Source of the DNA: Paenimyroides baculatum
GTDB lineage: Bacteria; Bacteroidota; Bacteroidia; Flavobacteriales; Flavobacteriaceae
Assembly (NCBI RefSeq): GCF_008629655.1
Contig: NZ_VWSG01000002.1
Span: forward strand, 307,733-371,732
Length of the DNA: 64,000 nt
Direction: 5' to 3'
Shown: one piece after another, positions 9,175 through 18,164 of the stretch
Layout of the letters: every line of letters begins with the position of its first letter
Position numbering within the stretch: the first letter of the stretch is position 1
The notes under the pieces: model-generated
The model's input: only the letters and a program-made list of their open reading frames with translations
Database searches by the model: none
What the model was told of the DNA's origin: nothing
Made by a program: the position numbers and the translations under genes

Positions 9175-9182
9175 TACTTTTG
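9175..9182 (+). promoter_or_regulatory. Candidate -7 promoter element TAnnTTTG
   Basis: The sequence TACTTTTG matches the Bacteroidota housekeeping -7 consensus 14 bases before the ATG at 9196. No clear -33 TTG/TTTG box is visible at the usual spacing, so this is only a candidate. Confidence 0.35.
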
Positions 9183-9195
9183 CTTGCTATAACAT

Positions 9196-10152
9196 ATGGG
9201 GGAGAAATTAAAATACACGGCAGATTTAGATGCTTTAACAGCAGCAGAGCACCAACTCTTAGATGATTTAACAATAGACATCCGAGCATTTGTGAGGAAG
9301 TCGGCATCTATAAGCAAGGTATCATACAAAACGCGTGATGCCCATGCCACAACGTACAGTATTTTGGAAGGAAAATTTGCAGTTGATCCCGATTTTGAAG
9401 ATCAACACCTGTTTCCAAAAAAAATAATGGATGCCGTTCTGCGGATTTCAAATGCACATTTAAAGATTATAAAAGGCAACGGTATCCCTGCTTACGGTTT
9501 TTCGATAAAAATAAGTGATGCCGGTACAACAACTGCCAATTTTCCATTGGTAAACTTTCCCTTATTTCCTTTTAACAGCGTAGCCGGATTTTTAAAGCTC
9601 TTTACCGCGTTAAATCGTTACTATACAGGTAATTTATTACAGAAGACCTATAATATTGCAAAAATACTGTTCGGCGTAACCATGGTTATCCCAAACGTGC
9701 TGCATAGATCATTCGTAAAAAACATTATGGGTTCTCTTAAAAAACGCAAAGATCCCATACTGTCATTCGACTACCATTCTATTGGTGTGTACCGATTTGG
9801 AGCTCATCTTGTTAAACTGAAACTTGTTCCACATGACAGACACCCTTCAAATAACCTGTCAATAGAAGGTTATATGAAAAACAACGGCCACTTTATAGCA
9901 CAGCTTTACGTACAGTATGCATACAACATCGCAAACCAACCCGTGAACGAACTGCACAGGGAATGGACGGATTCGCCCTTTTTACCTGTAGGGAAATTTA
10001 TATTCACGCAGATCGCCGACAAAAATGCTATGGAGCAGGAACTGCTTTCTTTTAATCCGTTTGACAATATTGAATCTTTTAAACCCGTAGGAAGAATTCA
10101 GCAGTTACGCGACAAGGCATACAAAGCATCATTAGAAGAACGAAGCAAGTAA
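9196..10152 (+). CDS. Catalase-like (heme-domain) protein
   Basis: A 318-residue protein that resembles the catalase-like group rather than true catalases. The segment RDAHATTYSILEGKF resembles the catalase distal-His region (R-x-x-H-A-x-G-x-x-x-x-G-x-F), and AYGFSIKISD is comparable to the catalase GFSVKFYT strand. The proximal-Tyr segment (R-x-F-x-Y-x-D-T-Q) of real catalases is not recognisable. Members of this group are known from operons with peroxidases or lipoxygenases; activity as a heme peroxidase is possible but not shown. It is divergent from Ku and directly upstream of an HD-domain gene (4-base gap). Confidence 0.6.
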   Translation: MGEKLKYTADLDALTAAEHQLLDDLTIDIRAFVRKSASISKVSYKTRDAHATTYSILEGKFAVDPDFEDQHLFPKKIMDAVLRISNAHLKIIKGNGIPAYGFSIKISDAGTTTANFPLVNFPLFPFNSVAGFLKLFTALNRYYTGNLLQKTYNIAKILFGVTMVIPNVLHRSFVKNIMGSLKKRKDPILSFDYHSIGVYRFGAHLVKLKLVPHDRHPSNNLSIEGYMKNNGHFIAQLYVQYAYNIANQPVNELHREWTDSPFLPVGKFIFTQIADKNAMEQELLSFNPFDNIESFKPVGRIQQLRDKAYKASLEERSK

Positions 10153-10156
10153 GTTT

Positions 10157-10720
10157 ATGAATAGTACTCTTATAAAAATACAACAATTTGCAGATCGTGC
10201 GCATGGCGAACAAATGCGTAAGTACAGTTACGAACGATACATAGTACACCCCATCAGAGTTATGGAAACCTGTATGAACTATACTTCTAAAACAACACTA
10301 CTTGCAGCGGCACTGCTGCACGATGTTTTAGAGGACACCGCCGTTACAGAAACCGAACTGTTACATTATTTAGAGACACTGATGGATACCGAAGCTGCAC
10401 ATGAAACCTTAAACCTTGTGGTGGAGCTTACCGATGTTTATACAAAAGAAACGTATGCGCATTTAAACCGCAAACAGCGAAAGGAAAGAGAAACAGAACG
10501 TATTGAAGAAACAAGTGCAGATGCACAAACCATAAAATATGCAGATATATTAGACAACTGTAAAGAAATAACCGCAGCCGATCCAAATTTTGCTCCGAGG
10601 TTTCTTAAAGAATGTATGACCATTTTAAAAGCTGCACCAAAAGGAAACAGTGAATTATACAGTCTGGTTTACAACAGCGTACAAGCCGAAATACAAGGTT
10701 TAAAAAGAAGATCGCAATAA
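10157..10720 (+). CDS. HD-domain hydrolase similar to the SpoT/MESH1 alarmone hydrolase fold
   Basis: A 187-residue HD phosphohydrolase. His31 (YIVHPIRV), His55-Asp56 (LLHDVLEDT) and a later Asp in ADILDNCKEI form the metal-binding HD set. The arrangement AALLHDVLEDT and the short all-helical length are typical of single-domain RelA/SpoT-type or MESH1-like hydrolases; ppGpp or a related nucleotide is the obvious candidate substrate but is an inference. No synthetase domain is present. It follows the catalase-like gene by 4 bases and ends before a clear terminator, so the two form an operon. Confidence 0.75.
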   Translation: MNSTLIKIQQFADRAHGEQMRKYSYERYIVHPIRVMETCMNYTSKTTLLAAALLHDVLEDTAVTETELLHYLETLMDTEAAHETLNLVVELTDVYTKETYAHLNRKQRKERETERIEETSADAQTIKYADILDNCKEITAADPNFAPRFLKECMTILKAAPKGNSELYSLVYNSVQAEIQGLKRRSQ

Positions 10721-10730
10721 ATTAAACATT

Positions 10731-10768
10731 AAAACCACCCTTTTTCAAGAGTGGTTTCTTTTTTTTTT
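10731..10768 (+). terminator. Rho-independent terminator
   Basis: The stem AAACCAC (10732-10738) pairs with GTGGTTT (10751-10757) and is followed by a long T run. It lies 11 bases after the HD-domain gene and also sits at the end of the convergent DUF892 gene. Confidence 0.8.
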
Positions 10769-10785
10769 GAGCAATATTAAAGTTT

Positions 10786-11349
10786 TTAATCTTCTTCTAC
10801 GGCATCAAAATTAATATCATTGTATGCAGCTTCTGTGAGCGTAACATCGGCCTCTTTTTCTTCGTTCAGCGTTTGTTCCAGCAAAGAAGCTACTTTGTCT
10901 TCGCCTAACGTTTTGGCAAAAGCAACCAATGTTCCGTATGAGGCAATTTCGTAATGTTCGATCTTTTGCGATGCCGAAATAATGGCCGCATCACGTACCG
11001 GTCCCGGTTCGGTTTCTTCTAGAATTCCTTCACCTTCCTTAATAAGGCCTTCCATTGCGTCGCATTTTTTACCACGGTCTGATTCACCCAAAAGATCAAA
11101 GACCTGTTTTAAACGATCGACCTGTTTTTCGGTAACCACCACATGTTCTTCAATAGCCTTTTTTAGTTTTGTACTGCTGCTGTTGTTCGCCATTTTCGGC
11201 AACGCTTTTAAAAGCGCACGTTCCGCGTAAATGATGTCTTTTAATTCGTCAACAAATAATTCTCTCAAACCTTCGGCAGCAGTGCTTTTCGGTTTCACCA
11301 TTGTTCCATTTTCTGGTTTTGACGTGTCTTTTTTTTGTTCATTTTTCAT
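10786..11349 (-). CDS. DUF892 (YciE/YciF-type) ferritin-like protein, copy 1
   Basis: A 187-residue four-helix protein of the DUF892 family, whose E. coli members YciE and YciF are induced in stress. The N-terminal 25 residues are charged and variable; the core runs from LRELFVDELKDIIYAE to the C terminus. The hallmark IEHYEIASYGTL and EEKEAD segments carry the Glu/His residues that could bind a di-metal centre. Two paralogues are at 15259 and 17435. It converges on the HD-domain gene across a terminator. A role in oxidative or envelope stress is inferred from family and context. Confidence 0.9.
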   Translation of the reverse strand: MKNEQKKDTSKPENGTMVKPKSTAAEGLRELFVDELKDIIYAERALLKALPKMANNSSSTKLKKAIEEHVVVTEKQVDRLKQVFDLLGESDRGKKCDAMEGLIKEGEGILEETEPGPVRDAAIISASQKIEHYEIASYGTLVAFAKTLGEDKVASLLEQTLNEEKEADVTLTEAAYNDINFDAVEED

Positions 11350-11400
11350 AGCTTTATACTTTTTAATTTAACAATACTGGTATAAGTTTATAATGGTTTA

Positions 11401-11799
11401 TTAATCTAAAAACATTCTGCGTTGTTCTTTGGTTGGTAACGGGCAGTTACCTGATGCTAACTTGCTGCGGTTCTTTGCAACGAGATCATATATTTTATCA
11501 CGCAGAAATTTTGGCAACACTTTAAAAACAGCTGCCAATTTGTACCAGCTACCCAACAGACTGCATATTTTAATGACTGCATTTGATTTTTCATCCACTT
11601 TTCCGTCTGGATGTATCAGGTACAGGGTATTAAATCTGTTAAGCGGCAGTTTTTTATCCGTTAAAAATTTTTGTCCGAAATTTCCCTGTAGTGATGCAAA
11701 GTTGAATATCCCTTTACGATCGTTTTTCATAACCCAGTTTACCCAGAAATTACAAAAGCCGCATTCGCCATCGTACAATAAAACATACATTTCCCTCAT
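11401..11799 (-). CDS. DCC-family thiol-disulfide oxidoreductase-like protein (DUF393)
   Basis: A 132-residue DUF393 protein with the diagnostic LLYDGECGFCNFWVNW start, in which Cys13 and Cys16 form a CxxC thioredoxin-like motif. The rest (YKLAAVFKVLPKFLRDKIYDLVAKNR) fits the family, whose members are predicted thiol-disulfide oxidoreductases. The start ATG overlaps the stop of the upstream gene by 4 bases, so the two are translationally coupled. The redox partner is unknown. Confidence 0.88.
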   Translation of the reverse strand: MREMYVLLYDGECGFCNFWVNWVMKNDRKGIFNFASLQGNFGQKFLTDKKLPLNRFNTLYLIHPDGKVDEKSNAVIKICSLLGSWYKLAAVFKVLPKFLRDKIYDLVAKNRSKLASGNCPLPTKEQRRMFLD

Positions 11800-12443
11800 A
11801 ATAATTTTTCGTTATAATTAAGTAGTCCATGTGACAGTGTTTTCCACTGTACCTTACTCACTGCCAAAACTCCCAAGGTAGCAAAGAGCACATTGCGGAC
11901 TTTTTTACTTATTTTAGATACTTTTAAGTTAGGCTGTTCGTTTCTACCGTGCACAGAAAGTATAATTTCAGATTCTGTACGGTACAGAATCAAAGTATTT
12001 GATGCGTCACCGGTGAAAAAATGATCGACCTCTGATCCTGATCTGGCAGGATTGTGCGCCGGCTGCAACTGCATTACCACCGCATCGCCCAAAATATTCG
12101 GTATAGTCATGATACTGCTTATATAAACAAAATCATGTTGAGCATCAATTATCTTCTGTACTTTAGAAAAGCGTACCTTCATAAAATCGCCTTCTTCCGC
12201 CAAACGATCCAACCTGTATCCGTGTCGATCCAGCAATATAAAATCGGCATCGGTAAGGGTTGCATAATGTGCCCAATTGTTCACATCGAGCAACCTGTTT
12301 TTAATGCTTTTAAAAGCAATATCGGGATTATTCAATTCTTTAAGTTCCAAACTGCTGCAGGTATCACTGTACCTACCCTTTGTTTGTACAGGAATACATT
12401 TTTTAAGTTCTGCAGGTATCCTATTAAAATCGTCTATGTTCAT
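11796..12443 (-). CDS. Conserved-looking hypothetical protein coupled to DUF393 gene
   Basis: A 215-residue protein that I do not recognise confidently. It has no signal peptide; one moderately hydrophobic stretch (NVLFATLGVLAVSKVQ) lies near the C terminus. Mixed alpha/beta composition with a segment NWAHYATLTDADFILLDRHGYRLDRL suggests a globular domain, possibly SRPBCC-like, but this is weak. It overlaps the DUF393 gene by 4 bases (ATGA-type), implying related function or stoichiometric expression. Confidence 0.6.
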   Translation of the reverse strand: MNIDDFNRIPAELKKCIPVQTKGRYSDTCSSLELKELNNPDIAFKSIKNRLLDVNNWAHYATLTDADFILLDRHGYRLDRLAEEGDFMKVRFSKVQKIIDAQHDFVYISSIMTIPNILGDAVVMQLQPAHNPARSGSEVDHFFTGDASNTLILYRTESEIILSVHGRNEQPNLKVSKISKKVRNVLFATLGVLAVSKVQWKTLSHGLLNYNEKLL

Positions 12444-12484
12444 ACAGCTCCTTATGTTTGGTACTGATTGTTGTGCCTACACTA

Positions 12485-12667
12485 CTATTCCCTATTAAAA
12501 TCTGTTTCCTTACTACAACGTTTAAAAGCATGCCCCATAAGATTATCTGTATTAAACAATTTTCCGTTTAATCCGTCAATTATTTTACCTGAAAGATAAT
12601 CAGGTTGTTTGTTCGGGTTGCTGTATAAACCACCATTGCATTCCTGGGTTGACTTATCTGTATTCAT
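12485..12667 (-). CDS. Small hydrophilic protein (60 aa)
   Basis: A 60-residue polar protein (MNTDKSTQECNGG start) with two Cys residues and no membrane segment, 41 bases upstream of the 215-residue hypothetical gene on the same strand. It has the composition of the other tiny polar proteins of this stress island. No family is recognised; coding status is supported by position and orientation only. Confidence 0.45.
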   Translation of the reverse strand: MNTDKSTQECNGGLYSNPNKQPDYLSGKIIDGLNGKLFNTDNLMGHAFKRCSKETDFNRE

Positions 12668-13078
12668 AACTTTTTGTTTTAATTAGACAAATAGCTTTTA
12701 GCAGATTTATTAGTTTATAAGGATCACAGTGTTTTATTAATAACAAGCAAAATTGAAACCAATTTTATTGTTATGAAAGTAATATCGTTTTAAGTAATAT
12801 CGTTCAAGGTAGGGATCGCAAAGGCTGATAAGATGTAAACAACAAATTATCAGACTTCAAGCACAATAAGTAGCTACCAAACCGATTTAAAAATGAATGC
12901 ACTCCATTAAAGGAAAATTCTGCACAAAATGTATAATAAAACCCCAATTTAATTTTGTTAAATTTTTGCTTTTTTTAAGAATCCCTTACAGATCAAAACC
13001 TAACTATTATTGGAACATTCTTTGAACATTCAAACACACAACCTACTTAATTAACAAAACAACCAAATACAAATAGCA
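12668..13078. promoter_or_regulatory. Divergent intergenic region upstream of the large catalase gene
   Basis: About 410 AT-rich bases without a credible gene. At 12950-12957 the sequence TAATTTTG matches the Bacteroidota -7 element TAnnTTTG in the plus direction, about 120 bases before the catalase ATG; no -33 box stands out. The rest shows nothing I can name. Confidence 0.4.
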
Positions 13079-15247
13079 ATGAAAGAAAACGACCCTAACA
13101 ACCCAAACCGACAAGAATCCAAGCAAGAAGATTTGTCGATCAACAAGTCAGACGGAACCAACAAATTCCTTACAACCAATCAGGGAGTAAAAATCAACGA
13201 CGATAACAATTCCCTGAAAAGCGGTGAAAGAGGACCTTCTCTTTTAGAAGATTTTATCCTTAGAGAAAAGATCACCCATTTTGATCACGAGCGCATACCG
13301 GAGCGTATTGTACATGCAAGAGGATCGGGAGCTCACGGTTTCTTTGAAGTAACCAATCCCATCCCCCAATTTACAAAAGCTGCATTTCTGCAAAAAGCCG
13401 GACAGCGTACACCCATTTTCACCCGTTTTTCTACTGTAGCAGGATCACGAGGATCAACCGATTTAGCGAGAGACGTCCGCGGTTTTTCGGTTAAATTTTA
13501 CACAGAAGAAGGTATTTACGATTTTGTAGGCAACAATATGCCCGTATTTTTTATACAGGATGCCGCAAAATTTCCGGACCTTGTTCACGCGGTAAAACCC
13601 GAACCGCACAATGAAATTCCGCAGGCAGCATCTGCACACGATACCTTTTGGGATTTTATTTCGCTGATGCCCGAGTCAATGCACATGATCATGTGGCTGA
13701 TGAGCGACCGTGCCATTCCGCGCAGTTACCGTATGCAGGAAGGTTTTGGCGTGCACACCTTCAGATTGATCAATGATGCGAATGAATCGCATTTTGTTAA
13801 GATCCATTGGAAACCAAAATTGGGAACGCATGCCGTTGTTTGGGACGAAGCACAAAAAATATCAGGCAAGAACCCCGATTTCCACCGTCAGGATCTTTGG
13901 GAAGCCATCGAATCTGGTAATTTTCCTGAATGGGAATTAGGATTGCAGATAATTCCGGAGGCAGACGAACACAAATTTGATTTTGATCTGTTGGATCCTA
14001 CCAAAATAGTTCCCGAAGAACTGGTACCTATCACCATTGTAGGACGAATGGTTTTGAACAAGAATCCGGATAATTTCTTTGCCGAAACCGAACAGGTAGC
14101 TTTCCATCCAGGACATATCGTACCGGGAATTGATTTTACGAACGACCCACTGCTTCAAGGCAGGTTGTTTTCGTATACCGATACCCAGCTTTCCAGATTA
14201 GGAAGTCCGAATTTTCATGAAATTCCTATCAACAGAAGCACCTCGCCAACGCACAACAACCAGCGCGACGGACATATGCGACAAGAAATAAACAAAGGCC
14301 GTGTAAGTTATCATCCAAATTCGTTAGGTGGCGGCTGTCCGTATCAGGCAATGATTGCAGAAGGCGGATTCAGCAGCTTCAACGAACGAGTTGATGCCCA
14401 TAAGGTACGTGCAAGAAGCAACAGCTTTAACGACCATTTCAGTCAGGCACGTATGTTTTACGAAAGTCAGACACCTACAGAACAACAGCACATGGTGAAA
14501 GCATTGCGTTTTGAACTGGGAAAAGTTGAAACAACCGCGATCCGCGTGCGCATGCTGGGGTTATTGTCTAAAATAAACAGCGAACTGGCAGAAAAGGTAG
14601 CAGCAGGTTTAGGATCTAAAGTTCCTGCACAGCCAGAGCAGCCAATGAACCACGGTGTTGGTGCAGATAATGTTGGCGGTAACGAACCGACAGAAATTTC
14701 AAAAAACATTGTAACATCAGATGCTTTAAGCATGATTAAAAATCCCACGGTAACACCAACCATCGCCTCGCGCAAAATTGCATTTATCTGCAATCATGGT
14801 GTTAGTGAGGCATCGGTTATGAAAATGAAAACAGCATTGGTGGCAGAAGATGCCGAAGCATGCATTATTGCTCCGAACCTTGGATTTGTATCAACCAAAG
14901 AAGGAGGAGAAATCGCTGTAAAATTCAGTTTCTTTACGTCTTCATCGGTTCTTTTTGATGCCGTTTATATTCCGGACGGAACAAATCAGTCAGCACTTTC
15001 ATCAGATCCAGACGTGATGGAATTTTTAAACGATGCCTACAGACACTGTAAAATCATCGGAACAGACGGGGACGGCATCGATCTGCTTTCTGCCCCACAT
15101 TTCATGGCAAAAGGTGATGATTTAAAAGATGATGGAATTATTACCAGCAACCATACAAACAACGAACCATTTGAAACAGCCTTTATCGATGCCGTTAAAA
15201 CGCACCGATTCTGGAAACGCGAAGAACTATTAGGTACCAACAAATAA
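13079..15247 (+). CDS. katE: Large-subunit (HPII/KatE-type) catalase
   Basis: A 722-residue clade-2 heme catalase, decomposing hydrogen peroxide. Distal His79 ([15 protein letters not shown]), Asn152 ([14 protein letters not shown]) and the proximal heme-ligand Tyr366 ([14 protein letters not shown]) are all present. After the catalase core a linker (about 540-570) leads to a C-terminal flavodoxin/PfpI-like domain (about 570-715), which is what makes the protein longer than the 480-500 residue small catalases. The N-terminal 50 residues are polar and Asn/Lys-rich. It is followed after 11 bases by a DUF892 gene, so peroxide defence and the ferritin-like protein are probably co-expressed. Confidence 0.96.
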   Translation: MKENDPNNPNRQESKQEDLSINKSDGTNKFLTTNQGVKINDDNNSLKSGERGPSLLEDFILREKITHFDHERIPERIVHARGSGAHGFFEVTNPIPQFTKAAFLQKAGQRTPIFTRFSTVAGSRGSTDLARDVRGFSVKFYTEEGIYDFVGNNMPVFFIQDAAKFPDLVHAVKPEPHNEIPQAASAHDTFWDFISLMPESMHMIMWLMSDRAIPRSYRMQEGFGVHTFRLINDANESHFVKIHWKPKLGTHAVVWDEAQKISGKNPDFHRQDLWEAIESGNFPEWELGLQIIPEADEHKFDFDLLDPTKIVPEELVPITIVGRMVLNKNPDNFFAETEQVAFHPGHIVPGIDFTNDPLLQGRLFSYTDTQLSRLGSPNFHEIPINRSTSPTHNNQRDGHMRQEINKGRVSYHPNSLGGGCPYQAMIAEGGFSSFNERVDAHKVRARSNSFNDHFSQARMFYESQTPTEQQHMVKALRFELGKVETTAIRVRMLGLLSKINSELAEKVAAGLGSKVPAQPEQPMNHGVGADNVGGNEPTEISKNIVTSDALSMIKNPTVTPTIASRKIAFICNHGVSEASVMKMKTALVAEDAEACIIAPNLGFVSTKEGGEIAVKFSFFTSSSVLFDAVYIPDGTNQSALSSDPDVMEFLNDAYRHCKIIGTDGDGIDLLSAPHFMAKGDDLKDDGIITSNHTNNEPFETAFIDAVKTHRFWKREELLGTNK

Positions 15248-15258
15248 TCAAGGAAATC

Positions 15259-15831
15259 ATGAAAAATAACGAACGACAAAAAAATACAGATACCACTGCA
15301 AAAAGTAGTAATGCGGATATTGTAGAAGCTGGAAAAGATGCTGCGACATCATTAAGAATGTTATTTATAGACGGCCTAAAAGATATCTATTGGGCTGAAC
15401 AGGCACTCGTTAAAGCCTTACCAAAAATGGCAGCGAATGCTTCGGCACCCAGTCTTAAATCGAGCATTAAGGATCATATTGCCGTAACTGAAAATCAGGT
15501 AGTACGTCTTAAAGAAGTATTTAATATATTAGGTGAAAAAGCAGAAGGTATCAAATGTGAAGCACTTGCCGGACTTTTGAAAGAAGGCGACCATATGCTG
15601 GAAGAGACCGCTTATGGACCAGTGCGAGATGCTGCCATCATTGCTGCTTCACAAAAAATAGAACATTACGAAGTAGCTACTTACGGCACCCTTTTCGCCT
15701 TTGCCAAAGTTCTGGGTGAGAACGATGCAGCGAAACTACTGCAACAGACATTGGCAGAAGAATGTGAAGCTGATAAAATTTTAACCGACGTAGCAACCGG
15801 TTGCGTAAATATGGATGCTTCACAACTTTAA
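15259..15831 (+). CDS. DUF892 (YciE/YciF-type) ferritin-like protein, copy 2
   Basis: A 190-residue paralogue of the proteins at 10786 and 17435, with the same LRMLFIDGLKDIYWAEQAL start of the helical core, KIEHYEVATYGTL and EECEADKIL. The polar N-terminal 30 residues differ from the paralogues. It is 11 bases downstream of the katE-type catalase gene, in an apparent operon, suggesting peroxide-related induction. Biochemical function of the family is not settled. Confidence 0.9.
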   Translation: MKNNERQKNTDTTAKSSNADIVEAGKDAATSLRMLFIDGLKDIYWAEQALVKALPKMAANASAPSLKSSIKDHIAVTENQVVRLKEVFNILGEKAEGIKCEALAGLLKEGDHMLEETAYGPVRDAAIIAASQKIEHYEVATYGTLFAFAKVLGENDAAKLLQQTLAEECEADKILTDVATGCVNMDASQL

Positions 15832-15852
15832 AGTAACATAAGGTAGGAAGTT

Positions 15853-16062
15853 ATGAAGATTGCACGATGGATAAAATTCCCGGAAAGCCAGCCCGAAGAA
15901 TCCGGGCTGTATGTAGTAAACTGGAAAATAAACAATGTTTACATCACTGTTTTGTCTTTTTTTGACAGAAATACCAAAAGATGGTACGATTGTAACGACC
16001 GTGAAAAATTACTTGAAGGCATAAATGCGTTCAATCCTTTCAAGGTAATACCACCTGTTTAA
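15853..16062 (+). CDS. Small hypothetical protein (69 aa)
   Basis: A 69-residue protein with aromatic-rich beta-like pattern (WIKFPESQPEESGLYVVNWK, later KRWYDCNDREK). The W-x-x-x-x-P-E-S-G-x-Y-x-V arrangement recalls small DUF551-like domains, but I cannot confirm that. It lies 21 bases after the DUF892 gene and is probably part of the catalase operon. Confidence 0.55.
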   Translation: MKIARWIKFPESQPEESGLYVVNWKINNVYITVLSFFDRNTKRWYDCNDREKLLEGINAFNPFKVIPPV

Positions 16063-16080
16063 CCCAAATGCTGACTAAAC

Positions 16081-16206
16081 ATGAAAAAGAATACCGTTTT
16101 AGCTATTGCAGTGATTTCAATACTTAGTCCGTTACTTATTGTAGCAGCCATCCATTATTTAAACGGCAGGCAAAGTAACAATACGAATATTATGGTTCAA
16201 CGATAA
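16081..16206 (+). CDS. Single-helix membrane peptide (41 aa)
   Basis: A short open frame with ATG at 16081 and TAA at 16204-16206, encoding 41 residues. Residues 5-27 (TVLAIAVISILSPLLIVAA) form one hydrophobic helix, followed by a polar tail. It lies between the 69-residue gene and a good terminator, in line with the operon. The function is unknown. Confidence 0.5.
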   Translation: MKKNTVLAIAVISILSPLLIVAAIHYLNGRQSNNTNIMVQR

Positions 16207-16208
16207 TA

Positions 16209-16236
16209 AATAAGCACCTGCGGGTGCTTATTTTGT
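16209..16236 (+). terminator. Rho-independent terminator of the catalase operon
   Basis: The stem TAAGCACC (16211-16218) pairs with GGTGCTTA (16223-16230) across a 4-base loop and is followed by TTTTG. Confidence 0.8.
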
Positions 16237-16287
16237 TCTATAAAGCCTACTAATTAAACAGTAACATTAAAACATAAACAGCATATT

Positions 16288-16812
16288 ATGAAAGACTTAT
16301 TTTTTAAAGACTGGGAAAGCCTTTACCACATTGTGGTCTGCGCAACAGTATCGTATATCACCTTATTCCTGTTTATTCGAATTTCGGGCAAGCGCACACT
16401 AGCGAAGTTAAACGCTTTTGATTTTGTGGTGGCAGTTACGCTTGGTTCCACTTTATCGTCAATGATTCTGTTAAAGGTAACCGTATCCGAAGGATTAACC
16501 GCACTAATCATAATTATTGCCCTGCAATACCTACTGGCATATTTCGCAAAAAAGTCAAAAACCATGGAGAAAGCCATCAACAGTACACCCACCCTTTTAT
16601 TTTACAATGGTGAATTTATAAACAGTAACATGGAAAAAGAACTGATTACAGAAGAAGAGATCTACGCGGAGATAAGGCAATACCGAATTGAACGTATAGC
16701 CGACGTGCGAGCCGTTGTAATGGAACTTAACGGTGAAATGACTGTCGTAAAAAAATCTGACGTTTTAAGTGCGCGCACTTCACTTGACGATATCGATACA
16801 GACAAGAAGTGA
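16288..16812 (+). CDS. DUF421 (YetF-like) membrane protein
   Basis: A 174-residue protein with three N-terminal hydrophobic helices (about 12-32, 43-62, 65-85) followed by a cytoplasmic DUF421 domain. The diagnostic RISGKRTLAKLNAFDFVVAVTLGS and PTLLFYNGEFI, then EIYAEIRQYRI and EMTVVKKSD segments are present. YetF-type proteins are found in many bacteria, often with sporulation or stress genes; the activity is not established. The short intergenic distance and the terminator before it suggest its own promoter. Confidence 0.9.
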   Translation: MKDLFFKDWESLYHIVVCATVSYITLFLFIRISGKRTLAKLNAFDFVVAVTLGSTLSSMILLKVTVSEGLTALIIIIALQYLLAYFAKKSKTMEKAINSTPTLLFYNGEFINSNMEKELITEEEIYAEIRQYRIERIADVRAVVMELNGEMTVVKKSDVLSARTSLDDIDTDKK

Positions 16813-16900
16813 TCAATTTCAAACTGGAAGCGGTAAATAATGGTCTGTATTTTGCTTGTATTTTATGAAACAATTTTAGCCACTTCAAAAGAAATAAATT

Positions 16901-17197
16901 ATGAATCATACCAATGAACATACAGAAGATCCACAATCGGACGTTTATGTTGAACTTTCTGCCGTAGAAGAAAACAACATACAAAGAGGAATTATATTCA
17001 GTAACGTGAATTCGCTAAAACAAGACTGTGAAGTTTCGTATGAGCCGCATGAAGATCCTTTAGCTGCCGGTATTTATTCGTTTGATCTGTTTTACGAGCC
17101 AAATATTACAGTTGATGATGCTGGCTCAACAGATAAAAAAACCGAGCAGATATCCACAAATAAAACGTTGCTTAAATTAAAGAAACCACAAGAGTAA
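16901..17197 (+). CDS. Acidic hypothetical protein (98 aa)
   Basis: A 98-residue acidic protein without a signal peptide or membrane helix (MNHTNEHTEDPQSDVYVELS start, charged tail ending KLKKPQE). I recognise no family. It lies downstream of the DUF421 gene in the same direction and before a bidirectional terminator, so coding is plausible. Confidence 0.55.
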   Translation: MNHTNEHTEDPQSDVYVELSAVEENNIQRGIIFSNVNSLKQDCEVSYEPHEDPLAAGIYSFDLFYEPNITVDDAGSTDKKTEQISTNKTLLKLKKPQE

Positions 17198-17359
17198 TAA
17201 ATGCGTTTTATTCAAAATTGAATATACTTAGGCATCTGAAAGCGGAAAGCGTATCGGCTGAAATACATACCTACCCAGCTAGGTTACAACATTATAATTT
17301 TTATAATGCTTGCCCGATGCTCTAAATAAACAATACAAAACCATGTACTCCTTTACATA

Positions 17360-17402
17360 AATAAGCTGGTAACCCTGTATATGGCTACCAGCTTATTTTT
17401 TA
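17360..17402. terminator. Bidirectional terminator hairpin
   Basis: The stem AATAAGCTGGTA pairs with TACCAGCTTATT across a 15-base loop, followed by T on the plus strand and, on the minus strand, by T-rich sequence. It separates the 98-residue gene from the convergent DUF892 gene at 17435. Confidence 0.75.
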
Positions 17403-17434
17403 ACTTTTTTGTAGTACAGCTAAATTAATAAAAA

Positions 17435-18115
17435 TTATTCCTCTGCGGCGTCAAAATTTACATGCTCTTCAGCTATTTCAGTTAGCAGAAAATCTGTTTC
17501 TTCTTCTTCGTCCAAGGTTGTTTCCAATAAATCTGCTACTTTTTCGTGTCCCAAAGTTATTGCAATCTGTACCAGTCCGCCGTAGGTAGCAATTTCATAA
17601 TGCTCTACTTTTTGCGATCCGATGATAATGGCCACATCACGTGTCATTGAACCGTCTTCGGTATTTTTAACCATTTCATCTACTTCCTTCAGAATTCCGT
17701 CGATGGCATCACATTTTTTCTTTTTAGCTTCTTCACCCAGATGTTTGAAAATTTTTTCCAATCGCAAAATCTGCTTTTTAGTAACCAGTTCGTGATCTTC
17801 CAACGCCTCCTGAAGCTCTTCTGAAGTTGCCTTGTGTTTTATTTTTGCAAGAGATTCTTCTATTTTAGCCTCCGCATAATAAATATCCTGCAAAGCATCT
17901 AAAAAGAATTTGCCTAAATCTGTCTGATTATTTTTACTTTTCATATTTTGCTGCTTCGAGTTGTTCTCTCCTTTTTCTGTATCAGACTCATCTGTCTTTA
18001 CAGCTTCTTTTTTAATTTTATTCTTATCTGCTTTATTATCTTCCATTGGAATTACAGTTGACTCTTCACTTTTAGAAGGAGCATTTTTTTCCGGTGTTTT
18101 ATCTTTTTGATCCAT
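17435..18115 (-). CDS. DUF892 (YciE/YciF-type) ferritin-like protein, copy 3, with long charged N-terminal extension
   Basis: A 226-residue DUF892 protein. The family core starts near residue 66 (DLGKFFLDALQDIYYAEAKI) and has KVEHYEIATYGGL and DEEEETDFL near the end. The first 65 residues are a disordered Lys/Glu/Asp/Asn extension absent from the usual family length of about 160-170. It is most diverged from the two paralogues in this window. It lies 49 bases downstream of the acidic KGG-motif gene on the same strand; in E. coli yciG (KGG), yciF and yciE (DUF892) form one operon, so this pair mirrors that arrangement. Confidence 0.88.
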   Translation of the reverse strand: MDQKDKTPEKNAPSKSEESTVIPMEDNKADKNKIKKEAVKTDESDTEKGENNSKQQNMKSKNNQTDLGKFFLDALQDIYYAEAKIEESLAKIKHKATSEELQEALEDHELVTKKQILRLEKIFKHLGEEAKKKKCDAIDGILKEVDEMVKNTEDGSMTRDVAIIIGSQKVEHYEIATYGGLVQIAITLGHEKVADLLETTLDEEEETDFLLTEIAEEHVNFDAAEE

Positions 18116-18164
18116 AGTTTACCATTTTAAAGATTAAAAAAGAGGGAATATCTCCCTCCTTTTC

